In this document: positions 54,546 to 64,000 of the stretch, piece after piece
Numbering within the stretch: position 1 is the stretch's first letter
Layout of the letters: every line of letters starts with the position of its first letter
Origin: Hyperoplus lanceolatus
Lineage: Eukaryota; Chordata; Actinopteri; Uranoscopiformes; Ammodytidae
Length of the DNA stretch: 64,000 nucleotides
Assembly: GCA_026929865.2 (NCBI GenBank)
Contig: CM049414.1
Span: 3,105,001 to 3,169,000, forward strand
Direction of reading: 5' to 3'
Notes under the pieces: generated by a model
Told to the model about the DNA's origin: nothing
The model's input: only the letters and a program-made list of their open reading frames with translations
The model's database searches: none
Program-made: the position numbers and the translations under genes

Positions 54546-55589
54546 GATGGTTGTTGGCATTGATGCTAGCAAAAAATTAAAGTTGGGGTTGGTCGTCACA
54601 TTTTTGGGGGGGTTGGTTGTCTCAAGTTATCCAAAGGCTACAGTCAGAAAAGGAACCCAATAACGAAATAAATTGTCAAGCTGTATCCTCACTGACACCC
54701 CAGAGAAGGAAAGAATAGAGCAGGAAAAGGCAGCTAGCATGCAAAGGAAAAAAAGGCAACAAAATCAAAACAACCCAGTGCATCCCAAACTAGACAAGCT
54801 GCCAAGGCTACATTAAGTTATATAGGCCTATTTTTCAACTTGACAATGCAATTGCATTTTCAAATTTAGTTCTACTTTCTTTCCTTCTTTTCAAGATTAT
54901 TCCCATTAAGATAACATTGTGACAAACAACCCCATAGTGTATGACAACCGATCCCTTGATGGGGTTGATTGTCACAATGTGTTAGGGTGTCTTTGATGAT
55001 TAATTTCTTATTTATTACAATAAGATGTAAAAAGTGAGGGGTACACATTTCAAGCCAACACTTTAAGCTTCAATGAAATGTAGGAATGACTATCGAAATA
55101 TGTTTAGGTGATTAGCTAAAATATTAATATAAAATAAAATATTATGGGTTGGGCATGGAGCTCTTTTTCTTTTACGGGACATATTTCTCTGTAATATAGT
55201 GAATGCATTTAAATGCATTGTGAGGAACGAAGCAGAAGAACTCTGTTATCCAGCTACTGTATCTTTTTTTCCACAGACAAGGCTGACATAGGCTATAGAC
55301 TATACACAGTGCATGGGCAACTGAGGGCAGCCCCATTTCCAAATGTTTTTAAATAAACTCAATACACACAGTGCATGGATGTGAACGTGACATGATCAGA
55401 TAATTTCGGATTTCCTCCGAGATGAACTGATTACATTTTTAGGCTATTAATTATCTAGACCAAAACATTGTATTCCTTTTTTGTATGATAACTCACATTT
55501 GCATAGTATGATGTTAATATCAAACACACAAACTAAAAAAATAAAAAATAAAAAAATTTTAAGCGGCCGCTTAGTTTGCTTACAGTAAT
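54546..55589. other. Old transposon-like sequence, unclassified
   Basis: GGTTGGTCGTCACATTTTTG and later GGTTGATTGTCACAATGTG recur as diverged phrases about 370 bp apart, suggesting remains of one element. No protein homology was recognised. Confidence 0.3.
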
Positions 55590-55846
55590 TTGCGGACAGT
55601 AATCCATGTCCGTAGTCTGCTTGTCTTCAGCAAACTTTTTGTGGGGTTTCTTGTTCATCATCTTTAGAATAGGCGTTCTTCTGGGACAACAGCCATGCAG
55701 ACCAGTATGATGCAGTGTGGCGTACGGTCTGAGCACTGACAGCTTGACCCCCCCACCCCTTCAAGCCCTTCAGCAATGCTGGCAGCACTCATACGTCTAT
55801 TTTCCAAAGCCAACCTCTGTGTATGACGCTGAGCACGTGCACTCAA
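55590..55846 (-). pseudogene. Tc1-like transposase fragment
   Basis: The minus-strand frames overlap to read VSARAQRHTQRLALENRRMS, then (after a frameshift) TLHHTGLHGCCPRRTPILKM, MNKKPHKKFAEDKQTTDMDY. This is the part between the DNA-binding domain and the first catalytic Asp of a fish Tc1 transposase. The catalytic region itself is missing. Confidence 0.78.
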
Positions 55847-55859
55847 CCTTCGTAAACCG

Positions 55860-57152
55860 GGCAGAGTTTGTTTGCTCTGAGTTGGTGGAAACTCTGGGTT
55901 TTCCGTTTCAGGTAGCAGGTTCAGCGCAACCGAGGGTCAGTTACTGCGGCAACATACGCTGTGGGTCTAACCTGCTCAGGAGGTGGTTAGTCCTACCCTG
56001 AGTTTGTTTTCACTTTACGCCGCAGCTCCGACTGAAGAAAGAGTGTCACTGTCACACGCGTCCCTGTACAGTTTGAAGCAAAATCACTCCATAAAAATCT
56101 CCATCGGGATGTTTTTATCATTTCCTGATGATTTTACGTTTGACCGATCATTTATCTGATCAGTAGCCTTGTTCTCAGCCGCATATGAATGGAACGAGGT
56201 CCATTCATATGCGGCCACCTTACACATCGTGACATGCTCTACATTCAGATTAATAAACCTATTTGTATTGTATGTTTTTTAACGTATGTGCCACTGAACA
56301 GATTTATGTCAGGTGGATTCATGTGACGCTGCGGCTGCACGCGATCGTTGTAGTTCACTTGTGCGATCCTAAAGTCACAGACGAGCCTCGTTAAATAGCC
56401 TAATTTGAATATAAAAATTATATAATAATTTAAACTGTGATCACTTGAGGAAAATGGATCTGGTAATAAATCAATCAGGCTCTTCAATGGAAACTGTCAC
56501 CTAATGTGTCTTGACGTTAATGTCTTTCACTCCCCATTTAAAAGAAGCGACAGTCTGTTCTGTTTACTGCACAGTAGGCTTGGCTATTAGGCTATAGCTT
56601 GCCAACATATTATACAGCAAATATAAAACACTGTCAGCAATGCTGTGCCGCGCCAGCTTTATTACTTTACAGCTGATATGCGTAACTTTTTAAAATAGAC
56701 TATGGCTTCTCATAAAGAAGCGAAATGATTCTCTCGACAAAAAATGTTTGCTCTGTTTTTTTTCCTGAATTGCAGAGGATCAGAGTTATGAGACAATATC
56801 CCGTTAATTATTCTCCATAGGCTACCATAAGCTCATTCGTTAATATTTCTAACTCTAGTGGGAGGAGCGGAGATTTCTTTTTTTCTTTTTTGAGAAGTGG
56901 AGAAGTGGGAGGATCAAGCATTTGTTTCTTCTGTTTCCATGGTGAATCATGTTATCAGCGATCCATTGACGATGGCTTTTACGCACATGCTCCACCCAGA
57001 GTGAACACGCTTAGAGTTGATAAACCCAACGCTGATCCACTGTTCTGAAACCGAAAACCCAGAGTTACTCATCAACCCTGCGCTCTGAGTTTACCAACTC
57101 AGAGCGCAGGATTAAACTCAGAGTATGTAAAACCAGCTACCTGAAACAGGCC
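55860..57152. mobile_element. Inverted-repeat transposon remnant ('CAGGTAGCTGG' type)
   Basis: The left side carries GGGTTTTCCGTTTCAGGTAG; the right side ends AAAACCAGCTACCTGAAACAGGCCCC. Close to the right end CGCTCTGAGTTTACCAACTC and AACTCAGAGCGCAGG form a palindrome. The middle has no recognised gene. The element adjoins the Tc1 C-terminus at 57153. Confidence 0.5.
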
Positions 57153-57836
57153 CCAGGTGAACTACATGCCAAAGAGGATTAAGGCAGTGCTGGAAAATAA
57201 TGGTGGCCATACAAAATATTGACACTTTGGGCCCAATTTGGAAAAAAATTCTTAGGGGTGTACTCACTTTTGTTGCCAGCAGTTTAGACATTAATGGCTG
57301 TGTGTTGAGTTATTTTAAGGGAACAGTACATTTACACTGTAATACAAGCTGTACACTGACTACTTTACATTGTATCAAAGTGTCATTTATTCAGTGTTAT
57401 CTAGAGCTGCAACAATTAATCGACGAATCGATTATTTATCGATTATTAAAATAATCACCAACTATTTTGATAATCGATTAATCGTTTTGAGTTATCTTTT
57501 AATAAATAAGGTCCAAATTCTCTGATTTCAGCTTCTCAAATGTGAATATTTTCTGGTTTCTTTAATCCTATTATGACAGTAAACTGAAATATCTGTGTGT
57601 TTTGGACATAACAATACATTTGAGGACGTCAACATGGGCTATGGAAAATGTATCAACATTTTTCACAATTTTGTGACATTTTACGGACTAAAACACTAAT
57701 CGATTAATAATCGAGAAAATAATCGACAGATTAATCGATTATCAAAATAATCGTTATTTGCAGTGTTATCCCATGAAAAGATATAATGAAATATTTGAAG
57801 AAATGTGAGGGGTGTACTCACTTTTGTGAGATATTG
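57153..57836 (+). mobile_element. Tc1-like 3' end with transposase C-terminus, split by a hAT MITE
   Basis: It opens VNYMPKRIKAVLENNGGHTK, Y-stop (57158-57223), a Tc1 transposase C-terminus. The 3' non-coding part runs to 57400 and, after the inserted element, from 57762 to 57836, ending GGGTGTACTCACTTTTGTGA, the terminal repeat. The motif GTGTACTCACTTTTGT also occurs internally at 57258. Confidence 0.85.
57401..57761. mobile_element. Non-autonomous hAT element with perfect 8-bp target duplication
   Basis: 361 bp beginning CTAGAGCTGCAACAATTAAT and ending AAAATAATCGTTATTTGC. The flanks are AGTGTTAT on both sides (57393-57400, 57762-57769). The interior is rich in ATCGATTA palindromes. The AGAGCTGCAAC start is known from common fish hAT MITEs. 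It sits inside the Tc1 3' end. Confidence 0.88.
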
Positions 57837-57906
57837 TAGGTATAACCACACCAAATAATAATAAAGCGCAAAAGCACCTATCTACTAAATTATACAGGAA
57901 AAGTGG

Positions 57907-58098
57907 GGAAAAACCTCCTATCTGCACTTTACAAGGCACTAATACTTTTTCAGCATTCTTAACACATAATATAGTTATATAGTCCAAAAACAGTCTATTG
58001 TATCAGGTTTCCTAAAAAGAAAAACATTTTGCAAGAAAACCACACAGTTTTTTTCAATTTCTCAAAGAAGTAAATTTTTCAGATAGGAGGTTTTGATT
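57907..58098. repeat. Small inverted repeat upstream of the Harbinger accessory gene
   Basis: AAAACCTCCTATCTG (57910) recurs inverted as CAGATAGGAGGTTTT (ending 58097). It could be part of the left end of the PIF/Harbinger element or a separate small element. Confidence 0.5.
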
Positions 58099-58111
58099 TT
58101 CGGCCATCGGT

Positions 58112-58644
58112 ATGCCTCACGCAAGGATGCAACTAGGTAGAAAGCGTAAGGCCAAAGCCTGTCTTACTGACAGTGGGCTGCAGGTTTATATGGCTCAGGA
58201 AAGCCAGCAGCTACATGAAATGCATAAAGCTGAACAAATCCGTCAAAAAGAGGAGAATTCATCGCTTGAGAGCCTGCTGAGGGCACATCAGGAGGCAGAG
58301 GAAAGGAGATCTCAAGCGATGCAGGCCCAGCTAGAAAGTAACAACCAAATGTTCACACAGCTAGTGGGATCTCTCATCAGTGCACGTCTTCCACTCAGTC
58401 GCAGCATCAACCCTTACAGCAGCCATCCTTAACGCACTAGATTCCTCCAGCTCCGATGACATCAACCCCTTCTTGTTCCTGGTCCCTTCTCCAGCATTCC
58501 ATTTCTCTACAGCAGCCCATATCCCGACCACATCAGTCCATGTCCCTACAGCAGCCCATATCCCGTCCACAACAGTCCATGGCCGGAGAAGTGTCTCCAA
58601 ATGCTGCATCTGTTTTACCTGTACTTAACCCAAATCATGAATAG
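58112..58644 (+). pseudogene. PIF/Harbinger accessory (Myb-like) protein, C-terminal part, frame-shifted
   Basis: The frame 58112-58432 is a charged helix (QQLHEMHKAEQIRQKEENSS, LESLLRAHQEAEERRSQAMQ). It ends with a leucine-containing tail (MFTQLVGSLISA), as at the C-terminus of the Myb/SANT-type second protein of Harbinger elements. Another frame continues with Gln/Ser/Pro-rich repeats (LQQPISRPHQSMS twice) to 58644. The DNA-binding Myb domain was not found upstream. In this superfamily the accessory protein helps transposase reach the nucleus and bind ends. The assignment leans on the Harbinger transposase about 1 kb downstream. Confidence 0.55.
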
Positions 58645-58746
58645 TTGCAATACAATTTAACTCATATGAAGTTGCAGATTATGTTTTTTTGTTATTGTTG
58701 TTGAAGGTACGCTTTTTTTTCTTTAAAAATATTTACACTACTCTTG

Positions 58747-59324
58747 TAGCCTGGAAATCCAGACCCAGATGTCTTGAACGATAGAGGGTCTGGCCACGAT
58801 CAATAGTAATTTCCAACTCAAGGGGCGGCTCTTACTCGTGCATTTCAAATGCCACTGCACGCAGTTGGATAGCACTACAACCAATCAGAGCGATGCACAA
58901 GGCGACCTAAGCCCCCTTCGTTTAGCGAACAGCTGTTAAACTGTTAAATTAAACGTTTGCCGTTGTCGATCGGCAAAATAGAACATTCCACTTACTTGCT
59001 AATGAAAGATTTGAGTGCCGTCTTCCAAATCGTTAAGGGTCGAGGCCAAAGCAGTCTCAAACTCACACAACATATCCGCAGCCATCTTTGATGTTTACTA
59101 TCACGGCTTCGACGTCGCATGCACGTCACTGTCGTCACCCGGTTACATCCGCCCCAGAGTACCATATAAAGGGCTCTGGTGCGCCCATATTAGATAGAAC
59201 CAATTGAAACCATAGCCAGATCTCTGGCTTTCTTGATAAAGCTTCAACGGAGCGTGTCCAGACCAATACGCACAGCAAATTTAATTTGCCAGCGCCTAGT
59301 GGCAGGTCTGGGAATGCCAGGCTA
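58747..59324. mobile_element. TAGCCTGG-ended MITE with degenerate 9-bp duplication
   Basis: It starts TAGCCTGGAAATCCAGACC and ends GGTCTGGGAATGCCAGGCTA. The flanks are CTACTCTTG and CTTCTTTTG (9 bp, two mismatches). 578 bp, non-coding. It lies between the Harbinger accessory and transposase genes and so entered after that element. Confidence 0.78.
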
Positions 59325-59710
59325 CTTCTTTTGTAAAAATCATGAACAAATTAGGGACATTTTAGCCTTGTATTTTATTTTTCATCAGAGATGAATATTT
59401 TTGACATGTGACATTTTTATTTGTACACTTGTTGAACTGTACTCAATACAGAAAACTTCAAACATGAAAAAGAAGTTTTTTATTTTTATAAAGAACACTT
59501 AGCAACCTCAACAATACAGTTTTTTTGTGACAAAAATATGATGTACTCATTCAAGTCATTTTCCACATGGTCAACCAGAAAAAATAAAATTGATTGAGGG
59601 TAGCCAGAACAAAAATTGTTGTATTCAAATCACATTCAAAACAAATTAAATAACTTAACCGATTTCACCAATTGGGACAGCAACACATTATATGGGAAGC
59701 CATATTACCC

Positions 59711-60780
59711 CTACATTCTCGAAAAATAAGCACACAGTGCATCTCTAATGTCGTGACCTCTCTGGTCTCTGGCCTGCTCTAGATCATGTCCATCAGCTTC
59801 ATTCCCTTCACCTTCATCCTCTTCATATTCTCCCTCATTGAATTCTTCAGTCTGGTCTTCACAGAAGTTATGTTAATATGTGTTACAACATGCTAATATG
59901 ATTTGACTGACCAGAGAAATGTGTGTTCCGTTTTCGAGGCATCTCCATCGACCTTTGAGGCGCCCAAAGGCTCTCTCGAATGTCATCCTTGCCTGACTCA
60001 GACGGTGGTTGAAATGTATCTGTTCATTTGTCACTTGCCTTACACTGCCTTCTTGGTATGGCTTCATAAGCCAGGGGAGTAATGGATATGCAGCATCTCC
60101 TATTATCATAAGTGGCACATCTATTCCATCAAATGTTTCTATCCATGGTGGCAACAGTCTGCCACTCTGACCTCGATCAAAAAGAGTAGAAAGGGCAAAA
60201 ACCCGAGCATTGTGTACTCTGCCTGGCTGTCCAATATTAACGTCCCAGAACTTCAATGTGTGGTCTACCACAGCTTGGAGTATGACTGAATATTGACCCT
60301 CGCGATTAAAGTAGTCTGCTGGGGTGTTAGGTGGAGCCTTGATGGGAATGTGGGTGCCATCAATGGCGCCAACAACTTGGGGGAATCTCCACTTATCCCT
60401 AAAACCTTGTGTGATTGTTCTGAAATGAGTTGCAGATGGTGTTGTGATGTAGAGTGGTTTCATGATTGTGTTTATGGCTGTTACTACTTGTTGAGTGATG
60501 AGGCAGCAAGTGGACAAACCAATACCAAAGAGGTGGGAGATGGACCTGTACTCACGGTTGGTTGCTAGCCTCCACAAACAAACTGCTACCCCCATTTCAA
60601 CTGATAGAGGTCTTCTATATGTGGTTTGCTGGTGGGTCAAACAAGGCCTGAGAATACAGCAGAGACACAGGAATGTACATCTTTATATTCGAAAATTTAG
60701 CAGCCACTGTGTGTCAGTCCATGTATCATTAATCACGTGCCACCAATCTTGGGAGCGTAGATTGACCCAGATTCTCCTGT
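59711..60780 (-). pseudogene. PIF/Harbinger transposase, nearly intact, two in-frame stops
   Basis: A DDE transposase of the HARBI1/DDE_4 type. One frame spans 60780 to 59711 and is closed only by TAA codons at 60683-60685 and just after NTY near 59873. The N-terminal part reads RRIWVNLRSQDWW...WLLNFRI. The central part has HQQTTYRRPLSVEMGVAVCL; the first catalytic Asp is in VVGAIDGTHIPIKAP, the second in MIIGDAAYPLLPWLMKPY, and the Glu in RMTFERAFGRLKGRWRCL. After the second stop the frame continues HNFCEDQTEEFNEGEYEEDE to ALCAYFSRM-stop at 59711. The acidic tail is usual. All three catalytic residues survive, so decay is recent. Confidence 0.9.
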
Positions 60781-60799
60781 ACTTAAGGGAAAAAGATAC

Positions 60800-62520
60800 A
60801 TACATATTGTAGAAATGTGAAAGTACCTGAGTTACCTGGCCTCGATGCTACACACATTATCAGACAGAGAGGAACATGCAGAAACAACAACAGACAAATC
60901 TGAAGACATTTGCAATTGACCTTTTCATTATCAGGGCTAGTCAATGGGGAGTTTTTGGTTTTATTTTTGAAATGGGTGTAAATAAGCCAAGCCACAAGGG
61001 GGCAGTAGAATAATGGCCACAGGTCAAATAACCATAATCATTGATAAATAGAGTGCGTTTGGAACTTGGGATAAACAACAGTTCTTACCGCAAATTATAC
61101 AAAAATACAAGTAATCTTTATTGCATGCCTGGACTGGTGGTTTTTAAACGTTTTAAGACAAAAGGAAATTATAAGCTAAAATCAACAGCGGCAGAAGAAC
61201 GAAAGAAGCGAACAGCAAAAAAGGTTGGCTATGCATGTCGTTAAAATCTCGCTATCCAAACACCACCATGGCTCTTGGTATTAGGCCAATAATGTGCTGG
61301 AACTGGAAAAATAATAGGTAAATAAATAGATTAAATGGTGTCTAATTTATGATAGCAGTAGGCCTACATTGCAGTAGCAGATGCAGTAGGCTCATAGCAC
61401 TGTTCTTTTCTGATGTAAAAATACGTTGACGGGTTGAATCATCTCCCTCTCTCAATTCAAATTCAAAAAGGGCTTTATTGGCATGAACATTTTAAAAAAC
61501 AATATTGCCAAAAGCATCAAATATATTTCAATAAATCCAAATATTCAAACAACACACAACAATATGAACGATATATACATTATCTCTCTCTCAAATAGTT
61601 TACCTTATTCGTCTTCTATGGAGTGCCACATCCAGCATGCCATGATCGGCACACATCATAGCATGTCTTCTTCGCCGGAACCGTCTGCAGCGTGTCTCCG
61701 TCTTTGAAAAGTCCGTATAATAATATCATGAAGTAGTCGCCTTCTGAATAGATGTTCATGAAGCTCAATTCTCTGCTGACGGCAAATCAGTAGGCCTATA
61801 AAGACGAACACTATTGCTGAACGGAAGATATCCATGATTGTTTATGCATGCAGTTTTCACGTCGTTCTTTCTGCTTTTATACGCCCCAGAATGTCTGCCC
61901 AATGAATGGATGACTGGTAAACATGTGCTTTTGTTTACAAATTATAGTTGTATTGCAAGAAGGGCCGTGTGAAACTAAACCGCACCAAATAAAAGGATCA
62001 ACATAGTACTTGGTCTGGACCAAAGGAAGGGAACTAGCAGACTTTCCTGGTGTGAATACACCCTTACAGACCAGGACGGGCCTGGCCAGGTGCTTTTCCC
62101 ACTTCTTTGTGGTTCAGTTAATTTTAAATCATACAACAAAATACCCGGAAGTTGTGATGAAGGGGTTTCAGGGTTCTTTTCCCTTTTCACAAGCATAGAG
62201 CAGCCTTCTTGGCTTCTCATGTGGTTGACTTGGCGTTTTCCCGTCAGTCCCGCTCCACGCTATGACATCACCCTTTATGTCGTCTGGTTGTCAATCATCC
62301 AGACCCTCCCATCACACAGTGTGGCAGACACTTATCAGTGTCCTATATACACGTGTGCATAGTTAATGCTTTATTAAGCATTAGTTAACTAAGCATCATT
62401 AATGCTTAACCAAGCATGGACTAACCAATCATAACTAAGCAATAATTACATAACAGTTAATTAATGTACCCTTTTTGTAGAGTAAGTTAGAGAGTGACCA
62501 CAAAATTCTGATTATCTACT
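60800..62520. other. Intergenic sequence with repeat pieces, no gene recognised
   Basis: The end TTTCCTGGTGTGAATACACCCTTA (to 62067) is the inverted counterpart of 41018, with GGTCTGGACCAAAGGAAGGG nearby. A stretch of TTAATGCTTA-like phrases in both orientations lies at 62350-62460. No coding or RNA gene could be supported. Confidence 0.4.
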
Positions 62521-62529
62521 TACCCTATA

Positions 62530-62830
62530 ACAGGGGTGCCCACCATTTTTCAGCTTGTGAGCTACTTTTATAATGACCAAGTCAAGAAGATCTACCTACT
62601 ATAAAATGCAAAACATATTAGGCCCTGAGTCTCAGAGGTTTCGTTGGCCTCCTGAGAGTCCGTCTTACAACACAAAACGTGTAATATTTCTTTTGGGGGC
62701 CTTCCAAGATCAGGAGCCTATATTGAGCCAGTAAAAAAAATTATTATCATTATTATTATTTTTTAAGAATGCCATGCGATCTACCCACAATGCCCGGTCG
62801 ATCATGATCGACGTAATCGTCTCTTAGGGG
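62530..62830. mobile_element. hAT-like MITE fragment ('CAGGGGTGCCCACC')
   Basis: It begins CAGGGGTGCCCACCATTTTT, with GAGCTAC and GATCTACC phrases, and has GGTCGATCATGATCGACGTA near its right side, as in fish repeats of this kind. The expected right end with GGGCACCCCTG was not found, so it is truncated. Confidence 0.5.
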
Positions 62831-63443
62831 CTTATTTGTTTATCAACACGGCATGTTTGCAGAAAGAAAAATTGTTTGAATGGTTGCTATGGTTACCCGT
62901 TTGGTTATATTGCAGTGGCGTGTTTCTTTATAGGTCCATGGTGTTAAATAGCGATGTTGTCAGCTTACTACAACAGTTAATCAGGGAGTGATAAAATAGG
63001 TCATGCGGAAACATTAACACTGTTGAACGGGATACGTCTTAATGACCCATACGCGTTAGGGGCAGTTGAGTGGATTATTGATGAGAAGAAATGGCCCAGA
63101 CGACTTCAGTGGCCGGACTTTTTTTTGCAGTAGAATGGGGAGTGACGCTGTGTGACGTAGCCTGAGAAGGGGCCTATAGTATAGGGTCTGTGCTAATCCC
63201 TCTGTTGTTCCTCATCTCAACCCCTCAGCAACTTGGCTTTTCGGCCTTTGTGTTCACCTACCAAATGAGGACAGTCAACAGTGCAAAAATGACCCCCGGA
63301 GCCTCTGAGGTGTTCCGGAGCTCTCTATCCACTTTCACCACCATGCTATTGTTGAGCGCACAACGGATTCCCTAAACCAAACTCGCTGATTAAACCTACA
63401 TGGGGAACAGAACTCAAAAACACAAGGCCATACAGATTACCAG

Positions 63444-63812
63444 TAGCCTGGTGCTACCAGACCATCATACTTCATTTCATTTGTACAGAAGGGCTGGCAG
63501 TGCTGTAATTGGCAAACGTTCACTCATGGAGGCGGGTGTCTGTTAAAGTTTAAAACTATTGGATCTGCCCAGTGCCACTCTGGATTAGCCAACCAATCGC
63601 ATAACGTTTGGTCGTCACGTGTGTCATGAGCCGGCTTCTGGCAACTGAAACTGGAGCGCGACGTCATCGTTCTCAGCCACTCGCTCTGTTCGCTGATTGG
63701 ACCGGCTGTCGAATCTCCGGCAAAACTGGGAAATGGGCTGTACACCCAGACTGACTACTGAAGGGAAAAATAAAATTTGGCCGGAAGTAGGCGGGCGGGC
63801 GGAGCCAGGCTA
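63444..63812. mobile_element. TAGCCTGG-ended MITE with perfect 9-bp duplication
   Basis: 369 bp starting TAGCCTGGTGCTACCAGACC and ending GGCGGAGCCAGGCTA. It is flanked by GATTACCAG on both sides (63435-63443 and 63813-63821). Non-coding. It shares end sequence and 9-bp duplication length with the element at 58747-59324. Confidence 0.88.
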
Positions 63813-64000
63813 GATTACCAGCACTGTTGCAAACTAATGCTGAAGTTAGCCAAGGACTGACTGCACTCTCCTTACCCAACAGCAGAGCAAATGCCTGTGT
63901 GAACAAATTGACTTCAGAAAAGATATTTACTTTTACCAAAAAAGTTTGACAAAGAAAACTCGTCAAAAAATTGAGTTCCAATTGTCATCTCTACAAACAA

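Noticed and set aside
58380-58628. A second Thr/Ser-rich protein overlapping the Harbinger accessory gene
   Set aside because: It is another frame over the same repeats coding LQQPISRP; the Gln-rich frame fits the family better.

Overview
This window looks like nuclear DNA from a teleost fish. The evidence is one split vertebrate gene of the syntaxin-binding protein 6 (amisyn) type, vertebrate-like tRNA genes, long (CA)n and (GAA)n microsatellites, and dense transposon remains of fish-typical families (Tc1, IS630-like, hAT, PIF/Harbinger, L2-like LINE, R2-group LINE, DIRS, Gypsy LTR, tRNA-derived SINE). It is not prokaryotic. Most long open frames are accidental or sit inside repeats.

Layout. 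1-3.3 kb: non-coding with small inverted-repeat elements. 3.37-14.45 kb (+): a six-exon stxbp6-like gene. Its first intron holds a broken IS630-like transposase, a (GAA)n tract and a three-deep nest of DNA transposons (an IS630-like element inserted in another copy of its own family, itself inserted in the end of a third element). 15-19.5 kb: fold-back and TA-flanked DNA transposons, including a pogo-like deletion derivative.

19.9-40.1 kb is the most striking region: a tandem array of about 1.53-1.58 kb units. Each complete unit carries tRNA-Asp(GTC) on +, a deleted tRNA-Asp relic on +, tRNA-Val(CAC) on - and tRNA-Val(AAC) on -. I count 9 full-length Asp copies, 6 full-length Val copies in the CAC position, 8 in the AAC position (one of which reads CAC), 8 Asp relics plus one truncated relic, and 2 half-length Val relics. 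The unit is itself an old duplication of a smaller Asp+Val module. The array is interrupted by an L2-like LINE that replaced a Val gene and by a 6.6 kb degenerate DIRS-type tyrosine-recombinase retrotransposon. It ends in a long hairpin.

40-64 kb is a transposon graveyard: two LINE 3' ends, a hAT-like element with another element inside, a solo Gypsy-type LTR split by a hAT element, an R2-group LINE with a restriction-like endonuclease region, a BED-finger hAT element carrying a SINE, several Tc1 pieces, a PIF/Harbinger element (accessory-protein and transposase genes, the latter broken by only two in-frame stops), and two inverted-repeat elements with 9-bp flanking duplications.

The genes do not form an operon-like system. 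The cellular content is one vesicle-trafficking gene and a multicopy tRNA locus evolving by unit duplication, apparent gene conversion and transposon insertion. All calls were made by reading the sequence and from knowledge of protein families; no search or folding program was run.
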